A DNA stretch of 5,109 bases from Flavobacteriaceae bacterium. Its GTDB lineage: Bacteria; Bacteroidota; Bacteroidia; Flavobacteriales; Flavobacteriaceae. Positions 1-5,109 of the stretch are shown here, piece by piece. How positions within the stretch are numbered: position 1 is the stretch's first letter; the number at the start of each line of letters is the position of its first letter. A model generated the notes under the pieces. It searched no databases and was not told where the DNA came from. It saw only the letters and a list, made by a program, of their open reading frames with translations. A program made the translations under genes and the position numbers. The stretch lies in contig CP070731.1 of NCBI GenBank assembly GCA_020347545.1, positions 2,022,767 to 2,027,875 on the forward strand, written 5' to 3'.

Positions 1-214
1 TAAAGCTTTAATTATAATCGTTTTCTCATGGACAGCTAAGTTCAATAAAGGTTTTCTTATCACTAATTCGCTCCAAGCATTTGTGAACCGCCTTGGCCGT
101 GGACACCGAACCATTATCGGATTTAATATTTTCTGGTGTCCAGCAAGTTGGAAACCGATTGCTCAAACTAAGCAGAACATCATCTCTTCTGATAATCCAA
201 TCGACCACAAGTGC
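1..214 (-). pseudogene. IS3-family transposase (DDE integrase core), degenerate fragment
   Basis: Read on the minus strand from about 214 down to 1, the translation follows the rve integrase core of IS3-family OrfB transposases. It has a DVL..L...F segment, then TPENIKSDNG, then AKAV...L, then FIELSCP, a stop, ENDYN, a stop, and SF. The family pattern here is PExIRSDNGPEF..AKAV, then FIEPGSPWENGYxESF. The aspartate of SDNG is at 116-118. The position 36 codons further on, where the catalytic glutamate of the DD(35)E triad belongs, is a TAA stop at 8-10. The tryptophan of PWENGY is a TGA stop at 26-28. Another in-frame stop lies at 215-217, and similarity is only vague beyond it. The gene therefore cannot make an active enzyme. 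It runs off the left edge, so its end and terminal repeat are not seen. No intact start, OrfA or target duplication is visible. The subgroup within IS3 is not assigned. Confidence 0.82.
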
Positions 215-240
215 TCACCAGCCCTTGACAATCTGGCACC

Positions 241-270
241 GGATGAGGTTTATTACAATCATCCTCATCC
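241..270. repeat. Perfect 8-bp inverted repeat with 14-nt loop
   Basis: GGATGAGG (241-248) is mirrored exactly by CCTCATCC (263-270). The intervening 14 bases are AT-rich. It lies in the gene-free stretch 215-332, between the transposase remnant and the 3' end of the sigma-54 activator. Transcripts from the activator gene would enter it about 60 bases after its stop codon. No T-run follows the stem in either direction, so it is not a clear intrinsic terminator. It may be part of the mobile element or a transcript 3'-end structure. The rest of 215-332 shows no supported gene. Confidence 0.5.
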
Positions 271-332
271 ATTTGGGAGGCTGCCTGATGCCTCTCCTAT
301 TTAAACTGCTGATTCTGAGCTTAACTCTCTTC

Positions 333-1394
333 TCAGGCTGTCCATACACTGGGGGCCTGGGCTGAGTGAGGAGGGATAATATCAAGTTCATGCAATTTCA
401 TAAATATTGTTCTATAGCTGATATTCAATAATTCAGCTGCCCTTTTACGATTCCAGCCTGTATTTTCAAGCACATAAGAGATAACTTCTTTTTCGACATA
501 ATTTGAAGCATTTTTTTTTATTTTTTTTAGAGACAAAGATGAGAGATCATGGTTTTCACTATTTAGTCTCAGAGAGTCTATAAAATTAGATTGATATTCG
601 TTTTTGTTGCTAAGATACGGAAGGGGGTGTCTGCTTTCGTCTAAATTGGGGATTATTTCTTTGATATTCTCCTCATTCTCACCCATTACAATTATCCTTC
701 TAATCACATTTTGTAGCTCACGTACATTTCCCGGCCAATGATATGCAGTCAATTTATCAATAATATTATTACTTAGAGATAGTTTCCGATTTTCATTGAG
801 ATCTGAAGTGTATTTTTGAGCATAATAATTAATTAAGTGTGATATATCTTCCGGTCTTTTTCTAAGTGGAGCAATGTTTATCATTACCGTGCTTATTCGG
901 TAGTATAAATCTTTTCGAAATTTACCAACTTTAATATCTTCCTTCAAGTCGTGGTTAGTGGCGGCAATCACCCAAGCGTTACTTTTAAACGTCTTTTCAG
1001 AGCCTAAGGGGATAAATTCTCCATCTTGGAGTGCATGCAACAACTTAGACTGAAGCTCCAAAGGCATATCGCCAATTTCGTCCAAAAATAAAATTCCTCC
1101 ATTAGCCAGCTCAAATTTTCCTCGCAATTTATGCGAGGCTCCCGTAAATGCACCCTTTTCATAACCAAATAATTCACTCTCTGCTAACGCAGCCGGCAAG
1201 GCAGCACAATTTACTTTTACAAAAGGCTTTTCACTTTTGTCTGATATTTCCCATAATCGTCGAACAACAACTTCTTTTCCGACACCAGTTTCGCCACAGA
1301 CCAGAGTGCTACAACCTGTATCTGCTATTTTGTTAATCATCATTTTTATCTTTGTTATATTTGGACTTATACCAATTAGATCAGTATCTGTCAT
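333..1394 (-). CDS. Sigma-54-dependent transcriptional activator, AAA+ and Fis-type HTH only
   Basis: This is a bacterial enhancer-binding protein that would use ATP to remodel the closed sigma-54 RNA polymerase complex. The AAA+ domain starts almost at residue 1. It has Walker A GETGVGKE (34-41), an intact sigma-54-contacting GAFTGA loop (81-86), Walker B ILFLDE (101-106), a sensor I region AATNHDL (144-150), the arginine-finger segment FRKDLYYRIS (159-168) and sensor II WPGNVRELQN (220-229). A polar linker (about 240-298) leads to a Fis-type helix-turn-helix (about 300-338, with NRKRAAELLNIS..TI). There is no receiver, GAF or PAS domain, as in PspF, so activity is probably set by a partner protein or by expression level. 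The ATG at 1394 is preceded by GAGGG (1400-1404), five bases away. The last 12 or so residues (PHSAQAPSVWTA) extend past the usual end after the HTH and are encoded by G+C-richer DNA, next to the IS remnant. The linker codons include runs of A8 and A9. The gene is divergent from the lipoprotein gene, a likely target. Confidence 0.93.
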   Translation of the reverse strand: MTDTDLIGISPNITKIKMMINKIADTGCSTLVCGETGVGKEVVVRRLWEISDKSEKPFVKVNCAALPAALAESELFGYEKGAFTGASHKLRGKFELANGGILFLDEIGDMPLELQSKLLHALQDGEFIPLGSEKTFKSNAWVIAATNHDLKEDIKVGKFRKDLYYRISTVMINIAPLRKRPEDISHLINYYAQKYTSDLNENRKLSLSNNIIDKLTAYHWPGNVRELQNVIRRIIVMGENEENIKEIIPNLDESRHPLPYLSNKNEYQSNFIDSLRLNSENHDLSSLSLKKIKKNASNYVEKEVISYVLENTGWNRKRAAELLNISYRTIFMKLHELDIIPPHSAQAPSVWTA

Positions 1395-1461
1395 CGTTAC
1401 CCTCTTTATGCAGTTATGTGATGCTTAATTACAATAGAATGGATCTCCTTTTTTTACATCG

Positions 1462-1479
1462 GTATATTTAGGTAAATAC
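1462..1479. repeat. Imperfect palindrome upstream of the activator gene
   Basis: GTATATTTA (1462-1470), then GG, then TAAATAC (1473-1479). The arms match over seven bases if one A is bulged in the left arm. It lies about 70-85 bases ahead of the activator start codon and overlaps the candidate -10 of its leftward promoter. An operator, perhaps for autoregulation, is possible. The AT-rich composition makes chance formation quite plausible. Confidence 0.25.
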
Positions 1480-1505
1480 TTTAGAAAATTCGGCTTTTAA
1501 GACAA
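1478..1505 (-). promoter_or_regulatory. Candidate sigma-70-type promoter of the activator gene
   Basis: On the minus strand, TTGTCT (complement of 1500-1505) is followed after 16 bases by TAAAGT (complement of 1478-1483). Each hexamer matches its consensus at four of six positions. Transcription would start near 1471 and leave a leader of roughly 75 bases before the ATG at 1394. The match is modest and AT-rich DNA gives many such hits. Confidence 0.22.
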
Positions 1506-1581
1506 TTATGTGGTAGCCAAAAAAAGTAAGAGGAAAAAATTGACATGTTTTTTTTAGGATTTTAAACAGATCAGGCTTAAG

Positions 1582-1601
1582 TTATTGAAAATTATTGAAA
1601 A
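1582..1601. repeat. Tandem 10-bp direct repeat
   Basis: TTATTGAAAA occurs twice back to back (1582-1591 and 1592-1601), followed by the palindrome TAATTAATTA at 1603-1612. The 10-bp period is close to one helical turn, so both copies face the same side of the DNA. It sits about 30 bases upstream of the sigma-54-like promoter. That fits a protein-binding or bending site, although it is close for a classical enhancer. Confidence 0.5.
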
Positions 1602-1629
1602 ATAATTAATTAGTGCTTGATAGCATAAT

Positions 1630-1645
1630 TTGCATGGTTTTTGCA
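1630..1645 (+). promoter_or_regulatory. Candidate sigma-54 promoter of the lipoprotein gene
   Basis: The sequence reads TTGCAT, five bases, then TTGCA, against the sigma-54 consensus TGGCAC-N5-TTGCW. The -12 GC (1643-1644) and the -24 G (1632) have the correct spacing. The mismatches are the first G of the -24 GG pair and the final C of that element. Transcription would start near 1656, about 58 bases before the ATG at 1714. The divergent sigma-54 activator next door makes the match more credible. The two halves are also copies of TTTGCAT (1629-1635 and 1640-1646) at an 11-bp period, so a direct-repeat operator is an alternative reading. Confidence 0.38.
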
Positions 1646-1713
1646 TTCATAGTCACACAAACACAAAGGTCGGATATTCCCATAGACGCAATGATACTCA
1701 ATAGGATTTTACA

Positions 1714-3621
1714 ATGAAGTATTTCTGCAGTTTGCTACTGCTGAGCATAGCTGTATTGCTTTTGGCGTGCGCTGCACCGAAAATTGATCCAAAGTTACAG
1801 CCTCATCCGGATATCGGGACCTCGATTTTTGAGGCTGCGGAAAAAAAATTTCGACAGCAGTCCTATGAAGACGCATTAAAAGTGTATTTGCAGTTTTTAC
1901 GTCAATTTCCTGACAGTCCATCTGTCGACCTTGTCTTAACAAGAATCGCGTGGATACATGGGCATCTGGGTGATCAGACTGCGAAACTGAATGCATGCCG
2001 GCAATTGGCCGACGACTTTCCGGACAGTCCCTATGCTCCGGTTTCAAATTATGAAATCATGCGGGCGCTTCATCGAAAAAATAAATCACGGGAAGTGATT
2101 CTCAAGGCATCCAAAATAATAAAAAGAACCAATAATAACGATCTTCTGTTTCACACGTATACAATCCTGGGAGAAACATATGTGTTTCTCGATTCTCCGA
2201 CAGAAGCCGTTTTTTTCTATGACTTAGCCTTCTCAAAAGCAGATTCAATTCAAAAAGAGAGTATCATAGACAAGTTAAAAGATATTGTAAAGCACCTGAG
2301 TCAGAATGATGTTTATCGAATATCGAGGCACTTAGACCAAAATTCAGTTAAAAGCCATCTTCTCTATCTGCTAGCGTTTTTGGAATATGAAAGAGAAAAT
2401 TACGAGGAATCTAAAAAAAAGTGTTTAACTTTTTTAGAAGAGTATCCGAGGGACAAAAATGCCGGACAGGTGAAACTCCTGATTCAAGAAATTGACCAAA
2501 GAACCACTTTTAGGAGTGATTTGATCGGGTGTATGCTGCCGCTCACTGGGCCTTATGAGGCTTTCGGAAAGAGGGCGTTGAAGGCAATTCGACTCGCATT
2601 GGATCGCTTTAACTCCCTTAGTGGCCAACCAGCTTTGCAACTTATCATTCGGGACACAAGATCAGATCCAAGGCGAATACGAAGTTTGGTGGAAGATCTG
2701 GAGGATCGGCGTGTTTCGCTAATTATAGGACCCATGGTGACCAGCACAAATGCGGCTGTGGAAGCACAAAAAAGAAAAATTCCGATTCTCACTTTGACAC
2801 AAAAAATCGGGATTCCCGAAATCGGGGAGTATGTATTCAGAAATTTCCTAACTCCTGACATGTTGGTGGAGGCTCTGGTTGCCTGTGCCATAGATAAGTT
2901 CGGAGTGAACCGCTTCGCTATTCTCTATCCCAATTCAACCTATGGAAAAACATATATGGAACTGTTCCAGAACAAAGCGAAATATTACGGTGCTGACGTT
3001 GTTCGCATCGCATCCTACGTACCGAATCAAACTGACTTTTCTTTACCAATAAAACTATTGGCAAAAATTCCTGTATCTAAGAAAGTTTCCGCTCCTCACA
3101 GAAGGCGTTATACAGATAAGACTGGACAGGAAAAAAAGGAAACAGCTGTGCTTGATTTCAATGCCATTTTTATCCCTGATGAAGTATCAAAATTAGCTCT
3201 GATTGCACCTCAGCTTGAATATTGGGATGTCAACGAGGTGCTTTTAATGGGAACAAATCTTTGGCATTCTCAAAGGCTTATTACAATGGCGAGGAATTAT
3301 GTACAGGATGCCATTTTAGTCGATGTATTTTACGAACATAGCGCTAATGATGCGGTGAAGATTTTTATCCGATCATTTGAAGAATTCTACGGAAAGCGCC
3401 CCGGATTTATTGAGGGACTGGCTTATGATACAGCGATGATCGCTTTTCAAACCGCATCAAATCCGGACGTCTATTCAAGAAAGGATTTAAAAAACCGGTT
3501 GAAAGAAACTTCTAATTATGAGGGCGTAACCGGACTTACTTCTTTTAAAAGTAACGGAGACGCTAAGAAAAAATTATACATGCTACAAATTATCGGACGT
3601 AATTTTATTGAACTGAATTAG
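1714..3621 (+). CDS. LpoA-like lipoprotein: TPR-like repeats plus periplasmic-binding fold
   Basis: This is a predicted outer-membrane or periplasmic lipoprotein. Residues 1-18 are a hydrophobic signal peptide ending in the lipobox LLAC, with the lipidated cysteine at 19 and no +2 aspartate. Residues about 36-255 are alpha-helical TPR-like repeats, for example FRQQSYEDALKVYLQFLRQFPDSP (46-69) and a similar unit ending DDFPDSPYAP (100-109). From about 268 to the end is a Leu/Ile/Val-type periplasmic-binding fold (Peripla_BP_6 class), with IGCMLPLTGPY (271-281), DTRSDP (314-319), LIIGPM (336-341), FAILYP (401-406) and YDTAMIAF (571-578). This order matches LpoA, which activates PBP1a in gammaproteobacteria, and related deltaproteobacterial proteins annotated as penicillin-binding-protein activators. 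Ligand binding or a role as a transporter solute receptor cannot be excluded, but no permease is nearby. A basic insert (about 455-476) interrupts the binding fold and may be a surface loop. The start is supported by the signal peptide and a weak AGGA-type site at 1703-1706. It is divergent from the sigma-54 activator. Confidence 0.88.
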   Translation: MKYFCSLLLLSIAVLLLACAAPKIDPKLQPHPDIGTSIFEAAEKKFRQQSYEDALKVYLQFLRQFPDSPSVDLVLTRIAWIHGHLGDQTAKLNACRQLADDFPDSPYAPVSNYEIMRALHRKNKSREVILKASKIIKRTNNNDLLFHTYTILGETYVFLDSPTEAVFFYDLAFSKADSIQKESIIDKLKDIVKHLSQNDVYRISRHLDQNSVKSHLLYLLAFLEYERENYEESKKKCLTFLEEYPRDKNAGQVKLLIQEIDQRTTFRSDLIGCMLPLTGPYEAFGKRALKAIRLALDRFNSLSGQPALQLIIRDTRSDPRRIRSLVEDLEDRRVSLIIGPMVTSTNAAVEAQKRKIPILTLTQKIGIPEIGEYVFRNFLTPDMLVEALVACAIDKFGVNRFAILYPNSTYGKTYMELFQNKAKYYGADVVRIASYVPNQTDFSLPIKLLAKIPVSKKVSAPHRRRYTDKTGQEKKETAVLDFNAIFIPDEVSKLALIAPQLEYWDVNEVLLMGTNLWHSQRLITMARNYVQDAILVDVFYEHSANDAVKIFIRSFEEFYGKRPGFIEGLAYDTAMIAFQTASNPDVYSRKDLKNRLKETSNYEGVTGLTSFKSNGDAKKKLYMLQIIGRNFIELN

Positions 3622-3670
3622 CGCTTACTAACAAGTTGCATCAGCATCCAACAGCATTAATATAAAATCT

Positions 3671-3697
3671 CCTCAACTGAATCTGGTTCAATTGAGG
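3671..3697 (+). promoter_or_regulatory. Hairpin in the leader of the ATPase gene
   Basis: CCTCAACTGAA (3671-3681) and TTCAATTGAGG (3687-3697) form an 11-position stem with a single C-A mismatch, closed by the 5-nt loop TCTGG. It ends 14 bases before the GGAGG ribosome binding site (3712-3716) of the ATPase gene. No T-run follows, so it is a poor intrinsic terminator. It could protect or process the mRNA between the two genes, cause partial attenuation, or be a DNA operator palindrome. The 5' arm carries CCTC, which could alternatively pair with the GAGG of the ribosome binding site. The structure is clear, the function inferred. Confidence 0.6.
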
Positions 3698-3722
3698 TAA
3701 AATTTGCATTTGGAGGAAAATA

Positions 3723-5039
3723 ATGAATACTATCGCTACTGAAAAGATTGTGACTGATTTCGAAACACAGCAAGAAACCAAACTGATCTTCTCTCCGGAA
3801 GCACCAAACAAATTGGAAGATTTGGATATCCCACACTCCCTCGTTGAAGACCTGATGCTTCGCTACCTTTATACAAAAGGTTCCAGTAGCATTCTCGGCT
3901 TAAAAAAAGTTTTGAAACTTTCCTTCCCATTGCTATATGAAATCTTTCAGCAATTGCGGCAAAAACAGTTTTTTGAAATCACAGGGATGGAAGGAAGCGA
4001 TTATAATTTTACGCTTTCAGGAATCGGACGAGAGACAGCCGAAAAGCGCTTCAAGGTCGGCCACTACTCAGGCCCTGCACCAGTGTCCTTGAAAAAATAC
4101 AACGACGCAATTAGAACCCAAGAGGTTGAACTAAAAGTAAATCGCCAGTTATTGAAATCGACTTTTTCACAGCTGGTCCTTTCAGATAGTTTTTTGGATC
4201 AGCTCGGACCTGCCCTTTCCTCGCAGAAACCTATTTTTATTTATGGGCCAACAGGGAATGGTAAAACCAGTGTAGCAAGCCAATTATCACGTATATATCA
4301 AGATTCTGTTTTGATACCGTATGCAGTGGAAGTTGATGGTCAGATTATTGTAGTCTATGATCCTGTTATTCATGAACGCTTAGATTGCAATACCAATGGA
4401 GTTGATCAGCGTTGGGTACTTTGCCGCCGACCATGTATAATTTCCGGGGGTGAGCTGGAGCCTAATATGTTTGATCTAAAGCTCGAAGAAAGTACCAAAG
4501 TTTACTCTGCCCCGTTGCAGTTGAAAGCAAATAACGGTATTCTTGTAATTGATGATTTTGGACGGCAAACAATGTCCCCCGAAATTCTGTTGAATCGATG
4601 GATAGTCCCATTAGATCGAAAAGTCGACTATCTGACTTTGAGTTACGGTTTAAAATTTGAGATTCCTTTTGTAACTTTGGTTGTATTTTCTACAAATTTA
4701 GACCCTAACGACTTAGTAGATGAAGCGTTTTTGAGACGAATACCAAACAAAATTCATTCGGATGCTATAGATGCTGAAGTATTCGATAAAATTTTATATC
4801 GACTTATTTCCGAAAGAAATATACCTTTTCAAATTGGCATAGAGGAGATTCTCAGAGAACTTTGTCTTAATTTAGGGGCAAGCGAGTTTCGTGCCTGCTA
4901 CCCAAGAGATATAATTGATATTATCCAATCTATTAGCGATTATGAAGAAAAGCCGATAGAAATTAACGAAGTTAACCTGAAAAGAGCAGCAAAGTTGTAT
5001 TTCACAAAGCCCAATTCCGTTTCGAAACAAAAACGCTAA
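3723..5039 (+). CDS. AAA+ family ATPase with N-terminal winged-helix-like region
   Basis: This is a cytoplasmic ATPase of unproven role. Residues about 36-110 look like a winged helix (LVEDLMLRYLY, then LPL-like helices, then a beta wing ending YNFTLSGIGRE). A conserved connector GPAPVSLKKY (117-126) follows. The AAA+ core has Walker A GPTGNGKTS (175-183), Walker B ILVIDDFGRQ (273-282), sensor I VFSTNLDP (321-328), an arginine-finger candidate in AFLRRI (335-340) and a sensor II-like YPRDII (393-398). Walker B ends in DD rather than the usual DE, a form also seen in DnaA-like ATPases. Segments such as SGGELEPNMFDL (241-252), YSAPLQLKANNG (261-272) and LLNRWIVPLDRK (289-300) look family-specific. 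I recall relatives described as chaperone-like ATPases associated with Flp pilus assembly, but no pilus gene is in the window. There are no membrane segments. The start is firm: GGAGG at 3712-3716, six bases before the ATG. The gene follows the lipoprotein gene by 101 bp, with a leader hairpin between. Confidence 0.88.
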   Translation: MNTIATEKIVTDFETQQETKLIFSPEAPNKLEDLDIPHSLVEDLMLRYLYTKGSSSILGLKKVLKLSFPLLYEIFQQLRQKQFFEITGMEGSDYNFTLSGIGRETAEKRFKVGHYSGPAPVSLKKYNDAIRTQEVELKVNRQLLKSTFSQLVLSDSFLDQLGPALSSQKPIFIYGPTGNGKTSVASQLSRIYQDSVLIPYAVEVDGQIIVVYDPVIHERLDCNTNGVDQRWVLCRRPCIISGGELEPNMFDLKLEESTKVYSAPLQLKANNGILVIDDFGRQTMSPEILLNRWIVPLDRKVDYLTLSYGLKFEIPFVTLVVFSTNLDPNDLVDEAFLRRIPNKIHSDAIDAEVFDKILYRLISERNIPFQIGIEEILRELCLNLGASEFRACYPRDIIDIIQSISDYEEKPIEINEVNLKRAAKLYFTKPNSVSKQKR

Positions 5040-5086
5040 TATGGGGAATTATTATTTAGATTTTTGTTTTGTGTTGCTTCTTTTGT

Positions 5087-5106
5087 AAGGTATCTTTAAA
5101 GACCTT
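5087..5106. repeat. Short bulged palindrome downstream of the ATPase gene
   Basis: AAGG (5087-5090) and CCTT (5103-5106) flank the perfect 10-bp palindrome TCTTTAAAGA (5093-5102), with TA unpaired on the left. It lies 48 bases after the ATPase stop codon and no T-run follows within the window. It could be an operator or part of a 3' structure. The window ends three bases later, so its context cannot be judged. Confidence 0.35.
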
Positions 5107-5109
5107 CAT

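Larger units (their letters stand above)
1395..1713. promoter_or_regulatory. Divergent intergenic control region (319 bp)
   Basis: This AT-rich stretch separates the two divergent start codons and contains no plausible gene. It should hold the promoters for both the sigma-54 activator and the lipoprotein. Visible elements are an imperfect palindrome (1462-1479), a weak sigma-70-like promoter facing left (1478-1505), a tandem 10-bp repeat (1582-1601), the perfect palindrome TAATTAATTA (1603-1612), and a sigma-54-like promoter facing right (1630-1645). The sequence TAAGTTATTGAAAA at 1578-1591 is one mismatch from the IHF consensus read on the opposite strand. IHF often bends DNA between enhancer sites and sigma-54 promoters, but one near-match in AT-rich DNA is weak evidence. 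A consensus -35 TTGACA at 1540-1545 has no good -10 at 15-18 bases. Confidence 0.6.

Noticed and set aside
83..365. Rightward open frames of 73 and 90 codons at the left end
   Set aside because: They lie opposite the transposase remnant and the activator 3' end, show no recognisable protein pattern, and the remnant explains the conserved frame on the minus strand.
1540..1568. Consensus -35 TTGACA (1540-1545) facing the lipoprotein gene
   Set aside because: At spacers of 15-18 bases the best -10 candidates match TATAAT poorly (for example TAAACA at 1563-1568). It is kept only as an alternative to the sigma-54-like site.
1709..2047. Leftward 112-codon open frame inside the lipoprotein gene
   Set aside because: It is the antisense shadow of a well-supported coding region with signal peptide and repeats.
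2553..2891. Leftward 112-codon open frame inside the binding-fold region
   Set aside because: It is antisense to a conserved domain and has no recognisable motif or ribosome binding site.
3671..3697. Intrinsic terminator for the lipoprotein gene
   Set aside because: The stem is followed by TAAAATTT and then the ribosome binding site, without a run of T. A regulatory hairpin fits better.
3693..3708. Sigma-54 promoter ahead of the ATPase gene
   Set aside because: A TTTGCA -12-like element is present, but at the required spacing the -24 position is TGAGGT, lacking the essential GG.
5041..5088. 15-codon open frame directly after the ATPase gene
   Set aside because: It has an ATG but no ribosome binding site, and the AT-rich sequence gives a hydrophobic string by chance.
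5056..5109. Possible 3' end of a convergent minus-strand gene
   Set aside because: A frame open to the window edge ends in a stop at 5056-5058 and encodes lysine-rich residues, but 17 codons are too few to support a gene.

Overview
The window (about 5.1 kb, fairly AT-rich) looks like bacterial chromosome. The gene families fit the Deltaproteobacteria/Desulfobacterota best. These are a sigma-54 activator of the NtrC/PspF type, a lipoprotein with tetratricopeptide-like repeats fused to a periplasmic-binding fold of the LpoA-like type, and a winged-helix/AAA+ ATPase of a family I associate with Deltaproteobacteria and Acidobacteria. The taxonomic call is an inference from family resemblance, not from a search.

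Layout from left to right. Positions 1 to about 214 (minus strand) hold the decayed middle of an IS3-family DDE transposase. Its catalytic glutamate codon and the nearby WENGY-type tryptophan codon are both stops. Positions 215-332 carry no gene but contain an 8-bp perfect inverted repeat. Positions 333-1394 (minus) encode a 353-residue sigma-54 activator made only of the AAA+ domain and a Fis-type helix-turn-helix, with no receiver or sensor domain. Positions 1395-1713 form a divergent intergenic region with a tandem 10-bp repeat, a sigma-54-like promoter candidate facing the rightward gene, and an imperfect palindrome near the regulator's possible promoter. Positions 1714-3621 (plus) encode the 635-residue lipoprotein. 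A 101-bp gap follows, with a strong hairpin just ahead of a good ribosome binding site. Positions 3723-5039 (plus) encode the 438-residue ATPase. The last 70 bases hold no supported gene.

The divergent arrangement suggests that the activator controls the lipoprotein gene through a sigma-54 promoter, possibly with the ATPase gene downstream in the same transcription unit. The lipoprotein probably acts at the outer membrane/periplasm in cell-wall synthesis control or ligand sensing. The ATPase is cytoplasmic and probably remodels or loads a partner outside the window. These functional links are inferences from gene order. No complete novel system is visible. The least understood parts are the ATPase with its hairpin leader and the sensorless activator with its divergent control region.
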